41,110 nt of DNA from the NCBI GenBank assembly GCA_947585595.1, contig CANPXB010000012.1, positions 1 through 41,110 of the forward strand, written 5' to 3'. Below the pieces are notes generated by a model, which searched no databases, was not told the origin of the DNA, and saw nothing but the letters and a program-made list of their open reading frames with translations. Origin of the DNA: an uncultured Bacilli bacterium. GTDB lineage: Bacteria > Bacillota_I > Bacilli_A > RF39 > UBA660. Positions 16,347 through 24,879 of this stretch are shown here, in pieces. The position numbers and the translations under genes are program-made. Every line of letters begins with the position of its first letter. Positions within the stretch are counted from its first letter, which is position 1.

Positions 16347-17319
16347 CAAAATAATCCATTCTAATATTTTCCTTTAGGACTAATCCGGTAGAATAATCGA
16401 TATCAGGAATTAGTTTAGTTAAATCAATATTACTTCTTTCGTTAGAAAATAAATAGTCATTTACTTTTTCGATTATTTTAATAGCTTTATCTTCAGCAAT
16501 ATCTACTAAGTCATCAAAAGAGTAAGTATATGTTTTTTCTTTAATACTTGGATGATTCCATTTTTGATGATCATTATTTAATAATGATGTATCAGGATGT
16601 TTACGATAGGTACTATAAGCGGCGATATTACCAAAACGTTTATTAGTAATAATGTCAATAAAAGTATAAAGTAAACGTTTAATACCGAAGTAATCATTAA
16701 TAGCTAGAGTATTAATTATTTTAGTATGTTTAATACTTTTTAGATAGAAATAACCAATATTATCTTCATTATATGTTTTTTTATAAACTTTATTTATTAA
16801 ATTAATTAGTTCATTATTGAAGATTGGTTTTTTAATAATATCTTTATTTAAGTTACAGTGATTATATGTTTGATGATAAGTTCTTTCATAGAAGATAGCA
16901 TCAATGTCTTTTTCCATACGATTATGTTCACCACGATAGATTTTAGAATGTTTATTACCTTTACGATAGATACCGGTTTTATAAAAGATAAAGGGATGAC
17001 AAGTTGAATCTAAAACATAGTGAGTTATAACACCGTATAGATAGGCAAGACATTGTTCATTGTTTTCTAAATTATTGGTTTTTATTTCGTTAATAATATT
17101 TAGAATGTAGTTTTGGGTATGATTATGATGGGCATTATGACCAAGAGCTCTAATGCGCTTAGCATTTTTTAAATCAAAGGTATAATAAAATAAATAATCA
17201 TGGCTTTGAGCAAAAGTTGTATAGATTAATTTTTCATGATTAAAATGTTTTTTTGTTTCTTTATTTAACTTAGTAAAAACCTGTGTTGCAAAGATATGAT
17301 GTGTGGTTATTGATGGCAT
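16336..17319 (-). CDS. Zinc-dependent phospholipase C-like protein without signal peptide
   Basis: This 327-residue protein belongs by motif to the zinc-dependent phospholipase C/S1-P1 nuclease-like group. It shows an N-terminal MPSITTHH, then SHDYLFYY, a His-rich HNAHHNHTQN, and the hallmark GVITHYVLDSTCHPFI with His, Asp and His ligands, plus a later EHNRMEKDID. Secreted members of the family have signal peptides. This one has none, so it probably acts in the cytoplasm or at the inner membrane face, with an unknown substrate. The start is supported by AGGTGA 6 bases upstream of the ATG. It is the only gene on this strand in the central part of the window and is divergent from the Abi_2 gene. 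A shorter relative occurs at 30703. Confidence 0.72.
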   Translation of the reverse strand: MPSITTHHIFATQVFTKLNKETKKHFNHEKLIYTTFAQSHDYLFYYTFDLKNAKRIRALGHNAHHNHTQNYILNIINEIKTNNLENNEQCLAYLYGVITHYVLDSTCHPFIFYKTGIYRKGNKHSKIYRGEHNRMEKDIDAIFYERTYHQTYNHCNLNKDIIKKPIFNNELINLINKVYKKTYNEDNIGYFYLKSIKHTKIINTLAINDYFGIKRLLYTFIDIITNKRFGNIAAYSTYRKHPDTSLLNNDHQKWNHPSIKEKTYTYSFDDLVDIAEDKAIKIIEKVNDYLFSNERSNIDLTKLIPDIDYSTGLVLKENIRMDYFERG

Positions 17320-17341
17320 GATTTCACCTACTTTTCACAAT

Positions 17342-17350
17342 ATTATAACA
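17342..17350 (-). promoter_or_regulatory. Extended -10 promoter for the minus-strand phospholipase-like gene
   Basis: On the minus strand the bases read TGTTATAAT, a perfect extended -10 box. It lies 23 bases upstream of the ATG at 17319. Confidence 0.5.
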
Positions 17351-17395
17351 TAATGTACACACAAAAAATATATGATTTAAATAGCTTTTCAAATG

Positions 17396-17404
17396 TGATA
17401 TAAT
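17396..17404 (+). promoter_or_regulatory. Extended -10 promoter for the Abi_2 gene
   Basis: TGATATAAT (TATAAT at 17399-17404) with no recognisable -35 hexamer. The divergent promoter for the minus gene is about 50 bp away. Confidence 0.55.
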
Positions 17405-17429
17405 TATTTCGAATAATAGGGTGATGCTT

Positions 17430-18359
17430 GTGATAAAGACATTTAAAACTATTGACGAACAAATCGATATTTTGAAAAGTAAAGGTTTAATTATCGATGA
17501 TATAAATTATGCTAAAGATGTATTACTTAGAGAAAATTATTTCTTTATTAGTGGGTATAGACATCTGTTTTTAAAGTCACCTAAGGACAGAATGTTTTTA
17601 CCTGGTACTAACTTTAAAGAATTGTATGCAATGTTTAGTTTTGATAGACAGATTAGAAATATATTTTTTAAGAATATTTTGATTGTTGAAAATAATGCTA
17701 AGAGTATTTTTTCTTATCAATTATCGAGAAAATATGGTATTAAAGAGAAAGATTATTTAAATCCTTCTAACTTTGATAGATCTAGTGATAAAATTAGACA
17801 AGTTAATGATTTATTAAAGAAAATAAAGAGACAAATAAGAGTTAATGGTGGTCAGCATTCGGCAACTATGCACTACATAAGTAATTATGGATATGTACCT
17901 TTTTGGGTTGTTGTTAAAGTATTATCTTTTGGATTAATATCTGAATTATATACAATTATGAAAAGGGAAGATCAAAGAGATATTGCCGAGGTGTATAATA
18001 TATCTGTAGATGATTTATTAGTTTATTTACCAATATTAGCTAATTTTAGAAATTTATGTGCTCATGAAGATATTATGTATGATCATAAGACGCAAAGAAT
18101 GATAGATGATACTAAATATCATGCATTCTTAAATATTGATAAGACTGATGGTGAGTATATATATGGTAAAGATGATTTATTTGCTTTAGTAATTATTTTA
18201 AAACAATTATTAAGGGAAGAAGATTTTACTTTATTAATTAATGAATTATCTTATGAATTAGATATATTAGGTGGTAAACTTAGTACAATAAGTTTAGATA
18301 AAGTACTAGATGCGATGGGATTTCCTAGCACATTTAGAGAGATAGCGAGGATAGATTAA
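17430..18359 (+). CDS. Abi_2 (AbiD/AbiF-like) HEPN-fold protein
   Basis: Abi_2 proteins were named for abortive phage infection in lactococci and are related to HEPN ribonucleases. Family marks here are an N-terminal DEQIDILKSKGLIIDD, then YFFISGYRHLF, a central FDRQIRNIFF, the VPFWVVVKVLSFG block and, near residue 210, NFRNLCAHE. The last contains the Arg-x4-His HEPN catalytic pattern. I place the start at GTG 17430 because AGGGTGAT at 17417-17424 is then correctly spaced; GTG 17421 and ATG 17424 overlap that site. The htrA gene follows after one base, so the two are co-translated. No structured RNA fits in the 100-bp upstream gap, unlike AbiF systems with an RNA antitoxin. Whether it is defence or housekeeping is open. 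Confidence 0.78.
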   Translation: MIKTFKTIDEQIDILKSKGLIIDDINYAKDVLLRENYFFISGYRHLFLKSPKDRMFLPGTNFKELYAMFSFDRQIRNIFFKNILIVENNAKSIFSYQLSRKYGIKEKDYLNPSNFDRSSDKIRQVNDLLKKIKRQIRVNGGQHSATMHYISNYGYVPFWVVVKVLSFGLISELYTIMKREDQRDIAEVYNISVDDLLVYLPILANFRNLCAHEDIMYDHKTQRMIDDTKYHAFLNIDKTDGEYIYGKDDLFALVIILKQLLREEDFTLLINELSYELDILGGKLSTISLDKVLDAMGFPSTFREIARID

Positions 18360-18360
18360 T

Positions 18361-19482
18361 ATGGATTTTAATAATTTAAATTATGTTGAACCAATTCCAG
18401 AAAGAAATAATAAGAATTCGGGATTAGGTGTTGGTAAAATAATAGCTTTAATTATTTTTACAGCTATTATTTCAGTTTTAATAGGAGCTGGATCTTTATT
18501 GCTGTTATTCCATTTTTATCCTGATTTTGCTAGAGATACAGTTACTAATATTACAAAATCAGAAAAGGAAGTTACAGTTGTAGATAATGGAATAGCTGAT
18601 GCAGTAGAAAAGGTTTATAATTCGGTTGTTATTGTTAAGACTTATCAAAGAGGTCAATTATATGCAACTGGAACAGGATTTATATATAAACATGAGGGTA
18701 GTAAGTATTATTTATTAACTAATTACCATGTTATTCAAAGTGGTACTTCTGTTGGAGTTGTCTTTACTGATGGTAGTGAAGAAAAAGTTACAATAGAAGG
18801 TGGAGATAAGTATGCTGATTTAGCTGTATTATCATTAACTTCTAATAAGGATTATCAAGTTTCAGAAATTGGTAGTAGTGTTGATATGAGAGTAGGAGAT
18901 ACAGTCTTTGCAATCGGTGCACCACTTGATTATTCAGTTTATTCTTGGAGTGTTACAAGAGGTATCTTATCAGGGAAAGATAGAGAAGTAGAAGTTAGTA
19001 CTAATGGATATCAAAGTGATTGGATAATGCAAGTATTACAAACTGATGCAGCTATTAATAATGGTAACTCTGGAGGACCTTTATGTAATTCTAATGGTCA
19101 AGTAATTGGTATTAATAATATGAAATTAGCTTCAACTGGTATTGAAGGTATGGGATTTGCTATTCCAATAGAAGAAGCTACTACTTATGCTGATGCTTTA
19201 ATTAAAGGTGAAGATGTTTCTAGACCTTATATTGGTATTGAGATGTCTAGAGCATTATCTGATGGAGTTTTAATTACTAAAGTAGATTCTGGTTCACCAG
19301 CTGAAAAAGCAGGTTTAAAACAAGGAGATATAATAACAGAATTAAATGGTGCTGAAGTTAAAGATGCTAGTTCTTTAAGATATGAATTATATAAATATAA
19401 AAGTGGAGATACTATAACAGTTAAATTTATGAGAAATAATAGAGTTAATTCTGTTAAACTTACTTTAGCTAGTTCAAAATAG
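18361..19482 (+). CDS. htrA: HtrA/DegP-type serine protease (S1C) with one PDZ domain
   Basis: A membrane-anchored envelope protease for misfolded or exported proteins. A short cytoplasmic N-terminus and one membrane helix (about residues 28-52) precede a trypsin-like domain. Its catalytic triad is visible: His in TNYHVI, Asp in KYADLAVL, Ser in NNGNSGGPL. A C-terminal PDZ domain (about 285-370) carries the ligand-binding PYIGIEM and DGVLITKVDSGSPAEKAGLKQGD motifs. Length (373) is normal for Firmicute HtrA. The ATG follows the Abi_2 stop after a single base with no separate ribosome site, which suggests translational coupling. Confidence 0.93.
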   Translation: MDFNNLNYVEPIPERNNKNSGLGVGKIIALIIFTAIISVLIGAGSLLLLFHFYPDFARDTVTNITKSEKEVTVVDNGIADAVEKVYNSVVIVKTYQRGQLYATGTGFIYKHEGSKYYLLTNYHVIQSGTSVGVVFTDGSEEKVTIEGGDKYADLAVLSLTSNKDYQVSEIGSSVDMRVGDTVFAIGAPLDYSVYSWSVTRGILSGKDREVEVSTNGYQSDWIMQVLQTDAAINNGNSGGPLCNSNGQVIGINNMKLASTGIEGMGFAIPIEEATTYADALIKGEDVSRPYIGIEMSRALSDGVLITKVDSGSPAEKAGLKQGDIITELNGAEVKDASSLRYELYKYKSGDTITVKFMRNNRVNSVKLTLASSK

Positions 19483-19510
19483 GACTGAAATTATTTCAGT
19501 TCTTTTATTT
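19482..19510 (+). terminator. Rho-independent terminator after htrA
   Basis: ACTGAAA-TTA-TTTCAGT (19484-19500) followed by TCTTTTATTT. Confidence 0.7.
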
Positions 19511-19512
19511 TG

Positions 19513-19521
19513 TGTTATAAT
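19513..19521 (+). promoter_or_regulatory. Extended -10 promoter for rimO
   Basis: TGTTATAAT (TATAAT at 19516-19521), directly behind the terminator T tract. The -35 position falls inside the hairpin. Confidence 0.6.
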
Positions 19522-19547
19522 ACTAATGCATTTGGGGTGAAGTATAA

Positions 19548-20849
19548 ATGAAAGTTGGATTTATATCATTAGGATGTTCAAAGAATTTAGTTGTTACTGA
19601 ACAAATGATAGGTTTATTTAAGAAGCATAATTATGAAATAGTTGATGATGCTAGCGAAGCAGATATTCTACTTATAAATACATGTGGTTTTATTGAATCA
19701 GCTAAAGATGAAGGAATTAAAACTATTTTAGAATTTGCCGATTATAAAGAGAATAATTTAAAATATTTAATTGTTACAGGGTGTTTAGTTGAAAGATATG
19801 AAGAAGAATTAAGACGTGAAATACCTGAAGTTGATTTATTTGTAAGTATTAAAGATTATGATAAGTTATGGAATAAGATTGATAATTTAGTTAATCATAA
19901 AGATCATAATGATTTATTAAATTATAAAGATAGAGTTTTAACTACGGGAGATGCCATGGCTTATTTAAAGATTGCTGAAGGATGTAGTAATTACTGTACT
20001 TATTGTGCAATACCTTATATTCAAGGAAGATATATATCTAGAAAGTATGAGGAAATACTTGATGAAGCTAATGAATTAGTGAAAAAGGGAATTAAGGAAT
20101 TAGTAGTTATTGCTCAAGATACAACGAAGTATGGAATAGACTTATATGGTAAATCTAGATTAGCTGAATTACTTAATGATTTAACTAAAATAGAGGGAAT
20201 TAAATGGATTAGATTTTTATATTCATATCCAGAGACAATTGATGATGAATTAATTAAAGTCGTTAAAAATAGTAATAAGATATGTCATTATTTTGATTTA
20301 CCTATTCAACATGTTAATGATCGTGTTTTAAAATTAATGAATCGTAAAAGTGATGGTAAAAGTATTAGAGACTTAATTAGTAAGTTAAGACAAGAAATAC
20401 CAGATGTTATCTTAAGAACAACTTTAATTGTAGGATTTCCTTCAGAAACAGAAGAAGAATTTAATGAATTATGTGATTTTGTTAAAGAAAGTAAATTTGA
20501 TCGATTAGGAGCTTTTGCTTATAGTGCTGAAGATGGAACACCAGCTGCTAAATTTAATGATCAAATTGATGAAGAAGAAAAGATAAGAAGACAAAATAAA
20601 ATAATGGAAATTCAACAAGAAGTTAGTAAAGATTTACTTAAAGAGAGAATAGGTAAGACATATGAATGTTTAATTGAAAATATTACGGATGATGGAGAAT
20701 ATTTTATTGGACGTAGTTATATGGATGTACCATCAGAAGATGGGGTTATATATATTAAGTTTAATCCTGAATATATGATTAATGAATTTGTTAAGGTTCA
20801 AATAACTGATTCATATGAATATGATTTAGTTGGTTTTATTAAAGAATAA
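19548..20849 (+). CDS. rimO: Ribosomal protein S12 methylthiotransferase RimO
   Basis: RimO is a radical SAM enzyme with two 4Fe-4S clusters that methylthiolates an aspartate of ribosomal protein S12. Three domains in order: N-terminal UPF0004 domain with its cysteines (SLGCSKN, INTCGF, VTGCLVERY), radical SAM domain with CX3CX2C (GCSNYCTYCAIPYIQGRY), and C-terminal TRAM domain (about 370-433). The GCSNYCTYCAIPYIQGRYISR pattern is RimO rather than MiaB. The usual NLVDSE of the N-terminus reads NLVVTE. The 433-residue length is normal. It is a single-gene transcript between terminators. Confidence 0.94.
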   Translation: MKVGFISLGCSKNLVVTEQMIGLFKKHNYEIVDDASEADILLINTCGFIESAKDEGIKTILEFADYKENNLKYLIVTGCLVERYEEELRREIPEVDLFVSIKDYDKLWNKIDNLVNHKDHNDLLNYKDRVLTTGDAMAYLKIAEGCSNYCTYCAIPYIQGRYISRKYEEILDEANELVKKGIKELVVIAQDTTKYGIDLYGKSRLAELLNDLTKIEGIKWIRFLYSYPETIDDELIKVVKNSNKICHYFDLPIQHVNDRVLKLMNRKSDGKSIRDLISKLRQEIPDVILRTTLIVGFPSETEEEFNELCDFVKESKFDRLGAFAYSAEDGTPAAKFNDQIDEEEKIRRQNKIMEIQQEVSKDLLKERIGKTYECLIENITDDGEYFIGRSYMDVPSEDGVIYIKFNPEYMINEFVKVQITDSYEYDLVGFIKE

Positions 20850-20874
20850 AAATGCTGATGTTTTTATTCTTTTT
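20845..20874 (+). terminator. Terminator after rimO
   Basis: The A/T-only stem AATAAAAA / TTTTTATT (20845-20852 with 20861-20868) is followed by CTTTTTG. It is weak by base composition but in the right place. Confidence 0.5.
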
Positions 20875-20877
20875 GTA

Positions 20878-20886
20878 TGCTATAAT
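20878..20886 (+). promoter_or_regulatory. Extended -10 promoter for the WXG100-hydrolase genes
   Basis: TGCTATAAT (TATAAT at 20881-20886), a few bases after the terminator T run and 24 bases before the ATG. Confidence 0.6.
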
Positions 20887-20909
20887 TAATTAGAATAGAG
20901 GTGTGATAC

Positions 20910-22319
20910 ATGGCAACTTTAACAGATATAAAGAGTAAAACAGAGTTAGCTTCTTTAGCATCTCTTCTTGAAACTATTAAAAGTGATTTAAAATCAGATG
21001 GAGAAAATATTAAAAGTAAATTAACTAGTTTACAAAATTATGATGGAATAGATGTAGTTGGTCCTGGTGGGATGTTAGCTAGTAATCTAGATAATGCTTT
21101 AAGTGATTTAGAAGCTGTTTCTAGTAATATTAAGAATTATTCTTTATCAGTTATTGATTTTGATGTTGATGATTTTAATAATGTTGAAACTTATTTAGAT
21201 AGTGTATCAGGTACAGCTGTTGATTTACCTGGAGGATTAGGTAGCGTTCATTCATATATGGGGTGGCAATGTATTACAGCAACTTCTTCTAATCAATATA
21301 AGTTAAGAGAAGCAGCTGGAATGAATTTTGATAGTGAAGGCTTTGGTAGAATTGGCGATAGATATGTAGTTGCAACAACTTTAACTTTTGGTAATGTTGG
21401 AGATTATATAGATGTTGTTCAAGCTGATGGTAGTGTTATTAAATGTATTATAGGTGATATTAAGAATCAAAATGATGCTGGTTGTAATAAATGGGGTCAT
21501 GATAATGGTCAATGTGTTGTTGAATTTGTTGTAGATAGATCATCTTGGTATGATACTAATAAGACAGTTAATGGATATCATCCTGAATGGAATCAAAATA
21601 TTAGTCGTATTATTAATAAAGGTAATTACTTTGATTTAAGTGGTAAATATAACACTTCTTCTACGGGAACTAAATCTAGTTCTAGTAAACAGAATGTTTA
21701 TAGTTGGTCGACTCCTTCGACGGGAGTTGCTACTGCTACTTCTTTAGTTCATTATAGTAGTGGTCATAGTGGAAATAATGGAGGATATACTTATACATAT
21801 ACTGTAGGTAATAGTAGTTCTTCATCAGATGGTTATAGTACTGGACCAGTAGGGACAACACCAGTAACTATTACTTCAGGAGATCCTAATATCGATGTTA
21901 GTAAATATCATAATAATTTAGAAAAAGGATTTGAAGTTACAGTAGGTAATTTAGCTTATGAAGTAAGTGATGCGGATTATGAGTTATTATGTGCGATAGT
22001 AGCGGCAGAAAGTGATAAGTCTTATGATGATGCTTTAGCGGTTATTACAACTATTTTAAATAGATGTGAAGCCCCTAATTGGATAAGGAGTCATGGTACC
22101 AATCCAGTTGCTCAGGCAACAGCTCCTAATCAATTTGTTGTATATCAACATGGTAGTTATAAAGCTTATATGGGTGGTAGAGCTCCAGAAACAGTTCAAA
22201 CAGCCGTAAAAGATGCTTTAGCAGGAGTTAGAAATCATCATTATTTAAGTTTTAGATCAAATGGTTCTACTGGATATAGTGATAATCGAATTACAAGTAC
22301 AGGTAATAGATATAAGTAG
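20910..22319 (+). CDS. WXG100-like N-domain fused to 3D-like and SleB-type cell-wall hydrolase domains
   Basis: The 469-residue protein has no signal peptide. Residues 1-90 are an alpha-helical ESAT-6/WXG100-like domain with a helical-hairpin turn at YDGIDVVG, shared almost motif for motif with the next gene. Residues about 95-245 are a beta-rich domain (GWQCITA, GDRYVVATTLTFGNVGDYIDV, IIGDIKNQND, VEFVVDRSSWY) resembling 3D/double-psi barrel domains of wall enzymes. A Ser/Gly/Thr-rich linker follows. Residues about 350-469 are a Hydrolase_2 (SleB/CwlJ-like) domain with the expected Glu (IVAAESDK) and TTILNRCEAPNW. The plan suggests a peptidoglycan hydrolase exported by a type VII (ESX-like) route, which is inference from architecture. 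Confidence 0.75.
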   Translation: MATLTDIKSKTELASLASLLETIKSDLKSDGENIKSKLTSLQNYDGIDVVGPGGMLASNLDNALSDLEAVSSNIKNYSLSVIDFDVDDFNNVETYLDSVSGTAVDLPGGLGSVHSYMGWQCITATSSNQYKLREAAGMNFDSEGFGRIGDRYVVATTLTFGNVGDYIDVVQADGSVIKCIIGDIKNQNDAGCNKWGHDNGQCVVEFVVDRSSWYDTNKTVNGYHPEWNQNISRIINKGNYFDLSGKYNTSSTGTKSSSSKQNVYSWSTPSTGVATATSLVHYSSGHSGNNGGYTYTYTVGNSSSSSDGYSTGPVGTTPVTITSGDPNIDVSKYHNNLEKGFEVTVGNLAYEVSDADYELLCAIVAAESDKSYDDALAVITTILNRCEAPNWIRSHGTNPVAQATAPNQFVVYQHGSYKAYMGGRAPETVQTAVKDALAGVRNHHYLSFRSNGSTGYSDNRITSTGNRYK

Positions 22320-22334
22320 AAAGGTTGTGTTTAA

Positions 22335-23831
22335 GTGTCTACTGATATAAAAAGTAAAACGGAATTAGCTTCTTTGGCATCAGATTTAGGAACAATGACT
22401 ACAGAGTTAAAATCAGATGGAGATAGTTTAAAATCTAAAATTAGTAGTGTTGAAAATTATGATGGAATAGATGTTGTTGGAGCAGGAAGAACATTAGTTA
22501 ATAATATAGATAATTCGTTAACAGACTTAGATACAGTTTCAACTAATATTAAGAATTATGCTTCACAAGTAATTGGTTTTGATGTTGATGACTTTAATAG
22601 CAGTGATTCAGCTTCAGATAATAAGTTAGCTTATGAAGATTTATTTAAGACGGATGGTTCAGCTGAAGGTAATGCAACTGTTATTTGGAATTTCTTTAAA
22701 TATAAGGGATTAAGTGATGCAGCAACAGCTGGTATTTTAGGTAATATCCAAGCTGAAAGTGGATTTAATCCTGGGATTGTTGAAAGAGGTTCGGGAATTG
22801 GTTATGGTCTTATTCAATGGAGTTTTGGTAGAAGAACTGCTTTAGAAAACGCTGCTCGTCAAAGAGGAGTAGATCCTAGTAGTTTACAATTTCAATTAGA
22901 GTATTTATGGGAAGAATCAGTAGATCCTAATTCATCATATGGTAAATCTTTAGCAACAGCTGGTTTTTATGATACTAATAGTCCTTCTGATGCAGCTTAT
23001 TATTTTCATAATATAGTCGAAAAATCAGCTGATAGTTATGATGCAATACGTAATAATCGTTGTCGTCCAGCTGAACAATGGTATAACCAATTAAAAGGTA
23101 CTAGTGCTGGTGAGGTTGGAGAAGCTATTACTGCTAGTAAAACTAGTGGTTGGGCGAATGCTGCAAGTACAGCTGCAACTTCAGGCCTTGTTTATACTTC
23201 ATCATCAGGTGGTTATAGATCTTCAGCAAATTACACATCTTATACACCAACTTCAAGTAGCAGTGGGGGATATGTTGCACCTAGTTTTCCTAGATCAACA
23301 GCTAGTCGTAATGTAAAAATTGCTAATGTTGATTATGAGAAATTAGAAGCTTATCTTGAAGATGTAAAAGGAATAGCGGTTAAATTACCAGCAGGTTTAG
23401 GAAGTAAACATACTTATATGGGATGGCAATGTATTACAGCTAGAGCTTCTGATCAATATAAATTAATTGAATCAGCTGGTATGAACTTTGATGAACAAGG
23501 TTTTGGTAAAATAGGAGATAGATACGTTGTAGCAACAACAACGACATTTGGTAATGTTGGGGACTTTATTGATGTTGTTCAATCTGATGGAACAGTAATT
23601 AAATGTATTATTGGGGATATAAAGAGCCAACATGATGCGAATTGTAATAAATGGGGACATAGTAATGGAGTTGATGTGGTTGAATTCGTTGTAGATAGAT
23701 CAACTTGGTATGGCTCTAGTAATTCAGTTGTTAAGTTCCATCCAGAATGGAATAAGAATATAGATACAATTATTAATAAGGGTAATTATTTTGATTTAGC
23801 ACAAAAATATCCTAAGACAGTTAAAGTTTAG
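22335..23831 (+). CDS. WXG100-like N-domain fused to phage-tail-lysozyme-type and 3D-like domains
   Basis: This 498-residue sister of the preceding gene has the same N-terminal helical domain (TDIKSKTELASLAS, YDGIDVVG, GFDVDDFN) and the same beta-rich domain, but in a different order. After the helical domain comes a phage_tail_lysozyme-like module (about 115-260: GLSDAATAGILGNIQAESGFNP with the presumed catalytic Glu, then YGLIQWS). A Ser/Thr/Tyr-rich linker follows, and the 3D-like domain is at the C-terminus (about 335-495). The start is GTG 22335, 10 bases after AAAGG, 13 bases after the previous stop. Domain shuffling between neighbours with a fixed N-domain is typical of a secretion-signal plus payload design. 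Confidence 0.75.
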   Translation: MSTDIKSKTELASLASDLGTMTTELKSDGDSLKSKISSVENYDGIDVVGAGRTLVNNIDNSLTDLDTVSTNIKNYASQVIGFDVDDFNSSDSASDNKLAYEDLFKTDGSAEGNATVIWNFFKYKGLSDAATAGILGNIQAESGFNPGIVERGSGIGYGLIQWSFGRRTALENAARQRGVDPSSLQFQLEYLWEESVDPNSSYGKSLATAGFYDTNSPSDAAYYFHNIVEKSADSYDAIRNNRCRPAEQWYNQLKGTSAGEVGEAITASKTSGWANAASTAATSGLVYTSSSGGYRSSANYTSYTPTSSSSGGYVAPSFPRSTASRNVKIANVDYEKLEAYLEDVKGIAVKLPAGLGSKHTYMGWQCITARASDQYKLIESAGMNFDEQGFGKIGDRYVVATTTTFGNVGDFIDVVQSDGTVIKCIIGDIKSQHDANCNKWGHSNGVDVVEFVVDRSTWYGSSNSVVKFHPEWNKNIDTIINKGNYFDLAQKYPKTVKV

Positions 23832-23881
23832 TAAAAAAGTTTACACCTTTTTAAAAAAAATAAAGATAATTAAAGTAAAAA

Positions 23882-23890
23882 TGATATAAT
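23882..23890 (+). promoter_or_regulatory. Extended -10 promoter for the small WXG100 genes
   Basis: TGATATAAT (TATAAT at 23885-23890), 25 bases before the ATG at 23916. The first in-frame ATG (23889) lies inside this box and cannot be the start. Confidence 0.6.
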
Positions 23891-23915
23891 GAAGTTAATA
23901 GAGGGAGGTATTCTT

Positions 23916-24224
23916 ATGGGAGTTGTAACTCATAATACAGATGCAATGAGAACTTGGTCTGGAGATATTACTAATGCTGCTAATGATTATAGAGATTATA
24001 TTAATTCTTTATATAATTTAGTGGATACTTTAGTATCAGCAGATTTTACAGGAGGTTTATCAAAAGATTTTGAAACTTCAGTATTAGATAAAAGAGATGA
24101 TTTTAATAGATTAGGAGAAGTTTTAGATGAATGTTCTGATTTAATTAATAAAACTTCAACTACTATTGATAACGATGAAGCAGAATTAAAGGCTTCTATT
24201 GAAAGCCATAATTCATTTAATTAA
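23916..24224 (+). CDS. Small WXG100-like helical protein 1
   Basis: A 102-residue, leaderless, acidic, mostly helical protein. Two predicted helices flank a turn (SADFTGGLSKDF), where FTG stands for the Trp-x-Gly turn. There is also a TWSGD near the N-terminus. This fits the ESAT-6/YukE size and layout, but the sequence match is loose. A strong GAGGGAGG site lies 6 bases before ATG 23916. It is the first gene of a run of small helical proteins. Confidence 0.65.
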   Translation: MGVVTHNTDAMRTWSGDITNAANDYRDYINSLYNLVDTLVSADFTGGLSKDFETSVLDKRDDFNRLGEVLDECSDLINKTSTTIDNDEAELKASIESHNSFN

Positions 24225-24236
24225 GGAGGGAAATAT

Positions 24237-24518
24237 ATGGCAGATGGAGTATTAAAAATTGAAACTGGCGAAGCGGTTTCTAAAGCTGAGCAAATGAAAT
24301 CTTTAGCTAATAATATTGAAGCTTTACTTAATGACGTAGATGCTAAGATGCGAGAAATTAATGATGAAGAAGTTGGTACTTATCAAGGTCAATATAAACC
24401 AAGTGAACTTAGACAAGAATTAGATCAATTTAGAGCAACATTCTATAAGTTCCATGAACAAATTAATTTATTTGCAAGTGATGTAATTGCAACAGCTAAT
24501 AAAATGTTATCTGAATAA
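24237..24518 (+). CDS. Small WXG100-like helical protein 2
   Basis: A 93-residue leaderless helical hairpin protein with a YQG turn in the middle (EVGTYQGQYKPSELRQELDQF) and long amphipathic helices on each side, as in the WXG100/ESAT-6 family. It lies 12 bases after the previous gene with an AAGGAGG site. A strong terminator follows, so it may be made in larger amounts than the next genes, as is common for a major secreted ESX protein (inference). Confidence 0.7.
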   Translation: MADGVLKIETGEAVSKAEQMKSLANNIEALLNDVDAKMREINDEEVGTYQGQYKPSELRQELDQFRATFYKFHEQINLFASDVIATANKMLSE

Positions 24519-24529
24519 TAAAAAAATTA

Positions 24530-24562
24530 CTTTTTATAACTTAGTTATAAAAAGATTTTTTT
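24530..24562 (+). terminator. Strong hairpin terminator inside the WXG100 gene run
   Basis: A perfect 11-bp stem CTTTTTATAAC / GTTATAAAAAG (24530-24540 with 24544-24554), a 3-base loop, one A and then seven T. No clear promoter follows before the next gene 15 bases on, so read-through is expected to feed the downstream genes. Confidence 0.8.
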
Positions 24563-24577
24563 CTAGGAGATGAAATT

Positions 24578-24871
24578 ATGGGAGATTCTTATAAACATGT
24601 ACCAGAAGGGGTATCTGTAACTATATCTAGTTTAAAAGAAATTATTGATGATTATAAAGATAAAATAGGTGAATTAACTAATTTAGTTAATGAGATAGCT
24701 AGTTCTAGTTCTTGGAAAGATGCTCAAGTTAAGACATCATTTATAAGTACAGCTGAGTCTTATATTAGAATGTATCAAAATGTATTAAGTAATATGGAAA
24801 AGTATGTTAATTATTTAACTAAGAAATCTGAAAGTGCAAATGCATTAGAAGATGCATATGCTAGAGGGTAG
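24578..24871 (+). CDS. Small WXG100-like helical protein 3
   Basis: A 97-residue leaderless protein with two helices around a turn containing SSSWKDAQVKTSF, where Trp is in the expected place but Gly is replaced by Asp. The C-terminal helix holds a Tyr-rich segment (MEKYVNYLTKK). The ribosome site is AGGAGATG. Weaker match than its neighbours; function not established. Confidence 0.65.
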   Translation: MGDSYKHVPEGVSVTISSLKEIIDDYKDKIGELTNLVNEIASSSSWKDAQVKTSFISTAESYIRMYQNVLSNMEKYVNYLTKKSESANALEDAYARG

Positions 24872-24879
24872 GAGATATT

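Noticed and set aside
17320-17429. Structured RNA antitoxin upstream of the Abi_2 gene
   Set aside because: The gap is only about 100 bp, is AT-rich, contains two divergent promoters and shows no stable hairpin or repeats.
22335-23831. Prophage tail origin of the lysozyme-domain gene
   Set aside because: No capsid, tail, portal or integrase genes lie nearby, and the N-domain is shared with a SleB-type neighbour rather than with tail proteins.
23834-23852. Hairpin AAAAAG/CTTTTT after the lysozyme-domain gene as terminator
   Set aside because: The stem is short and A/T only, and it is followed by A residues rather than a T tract.
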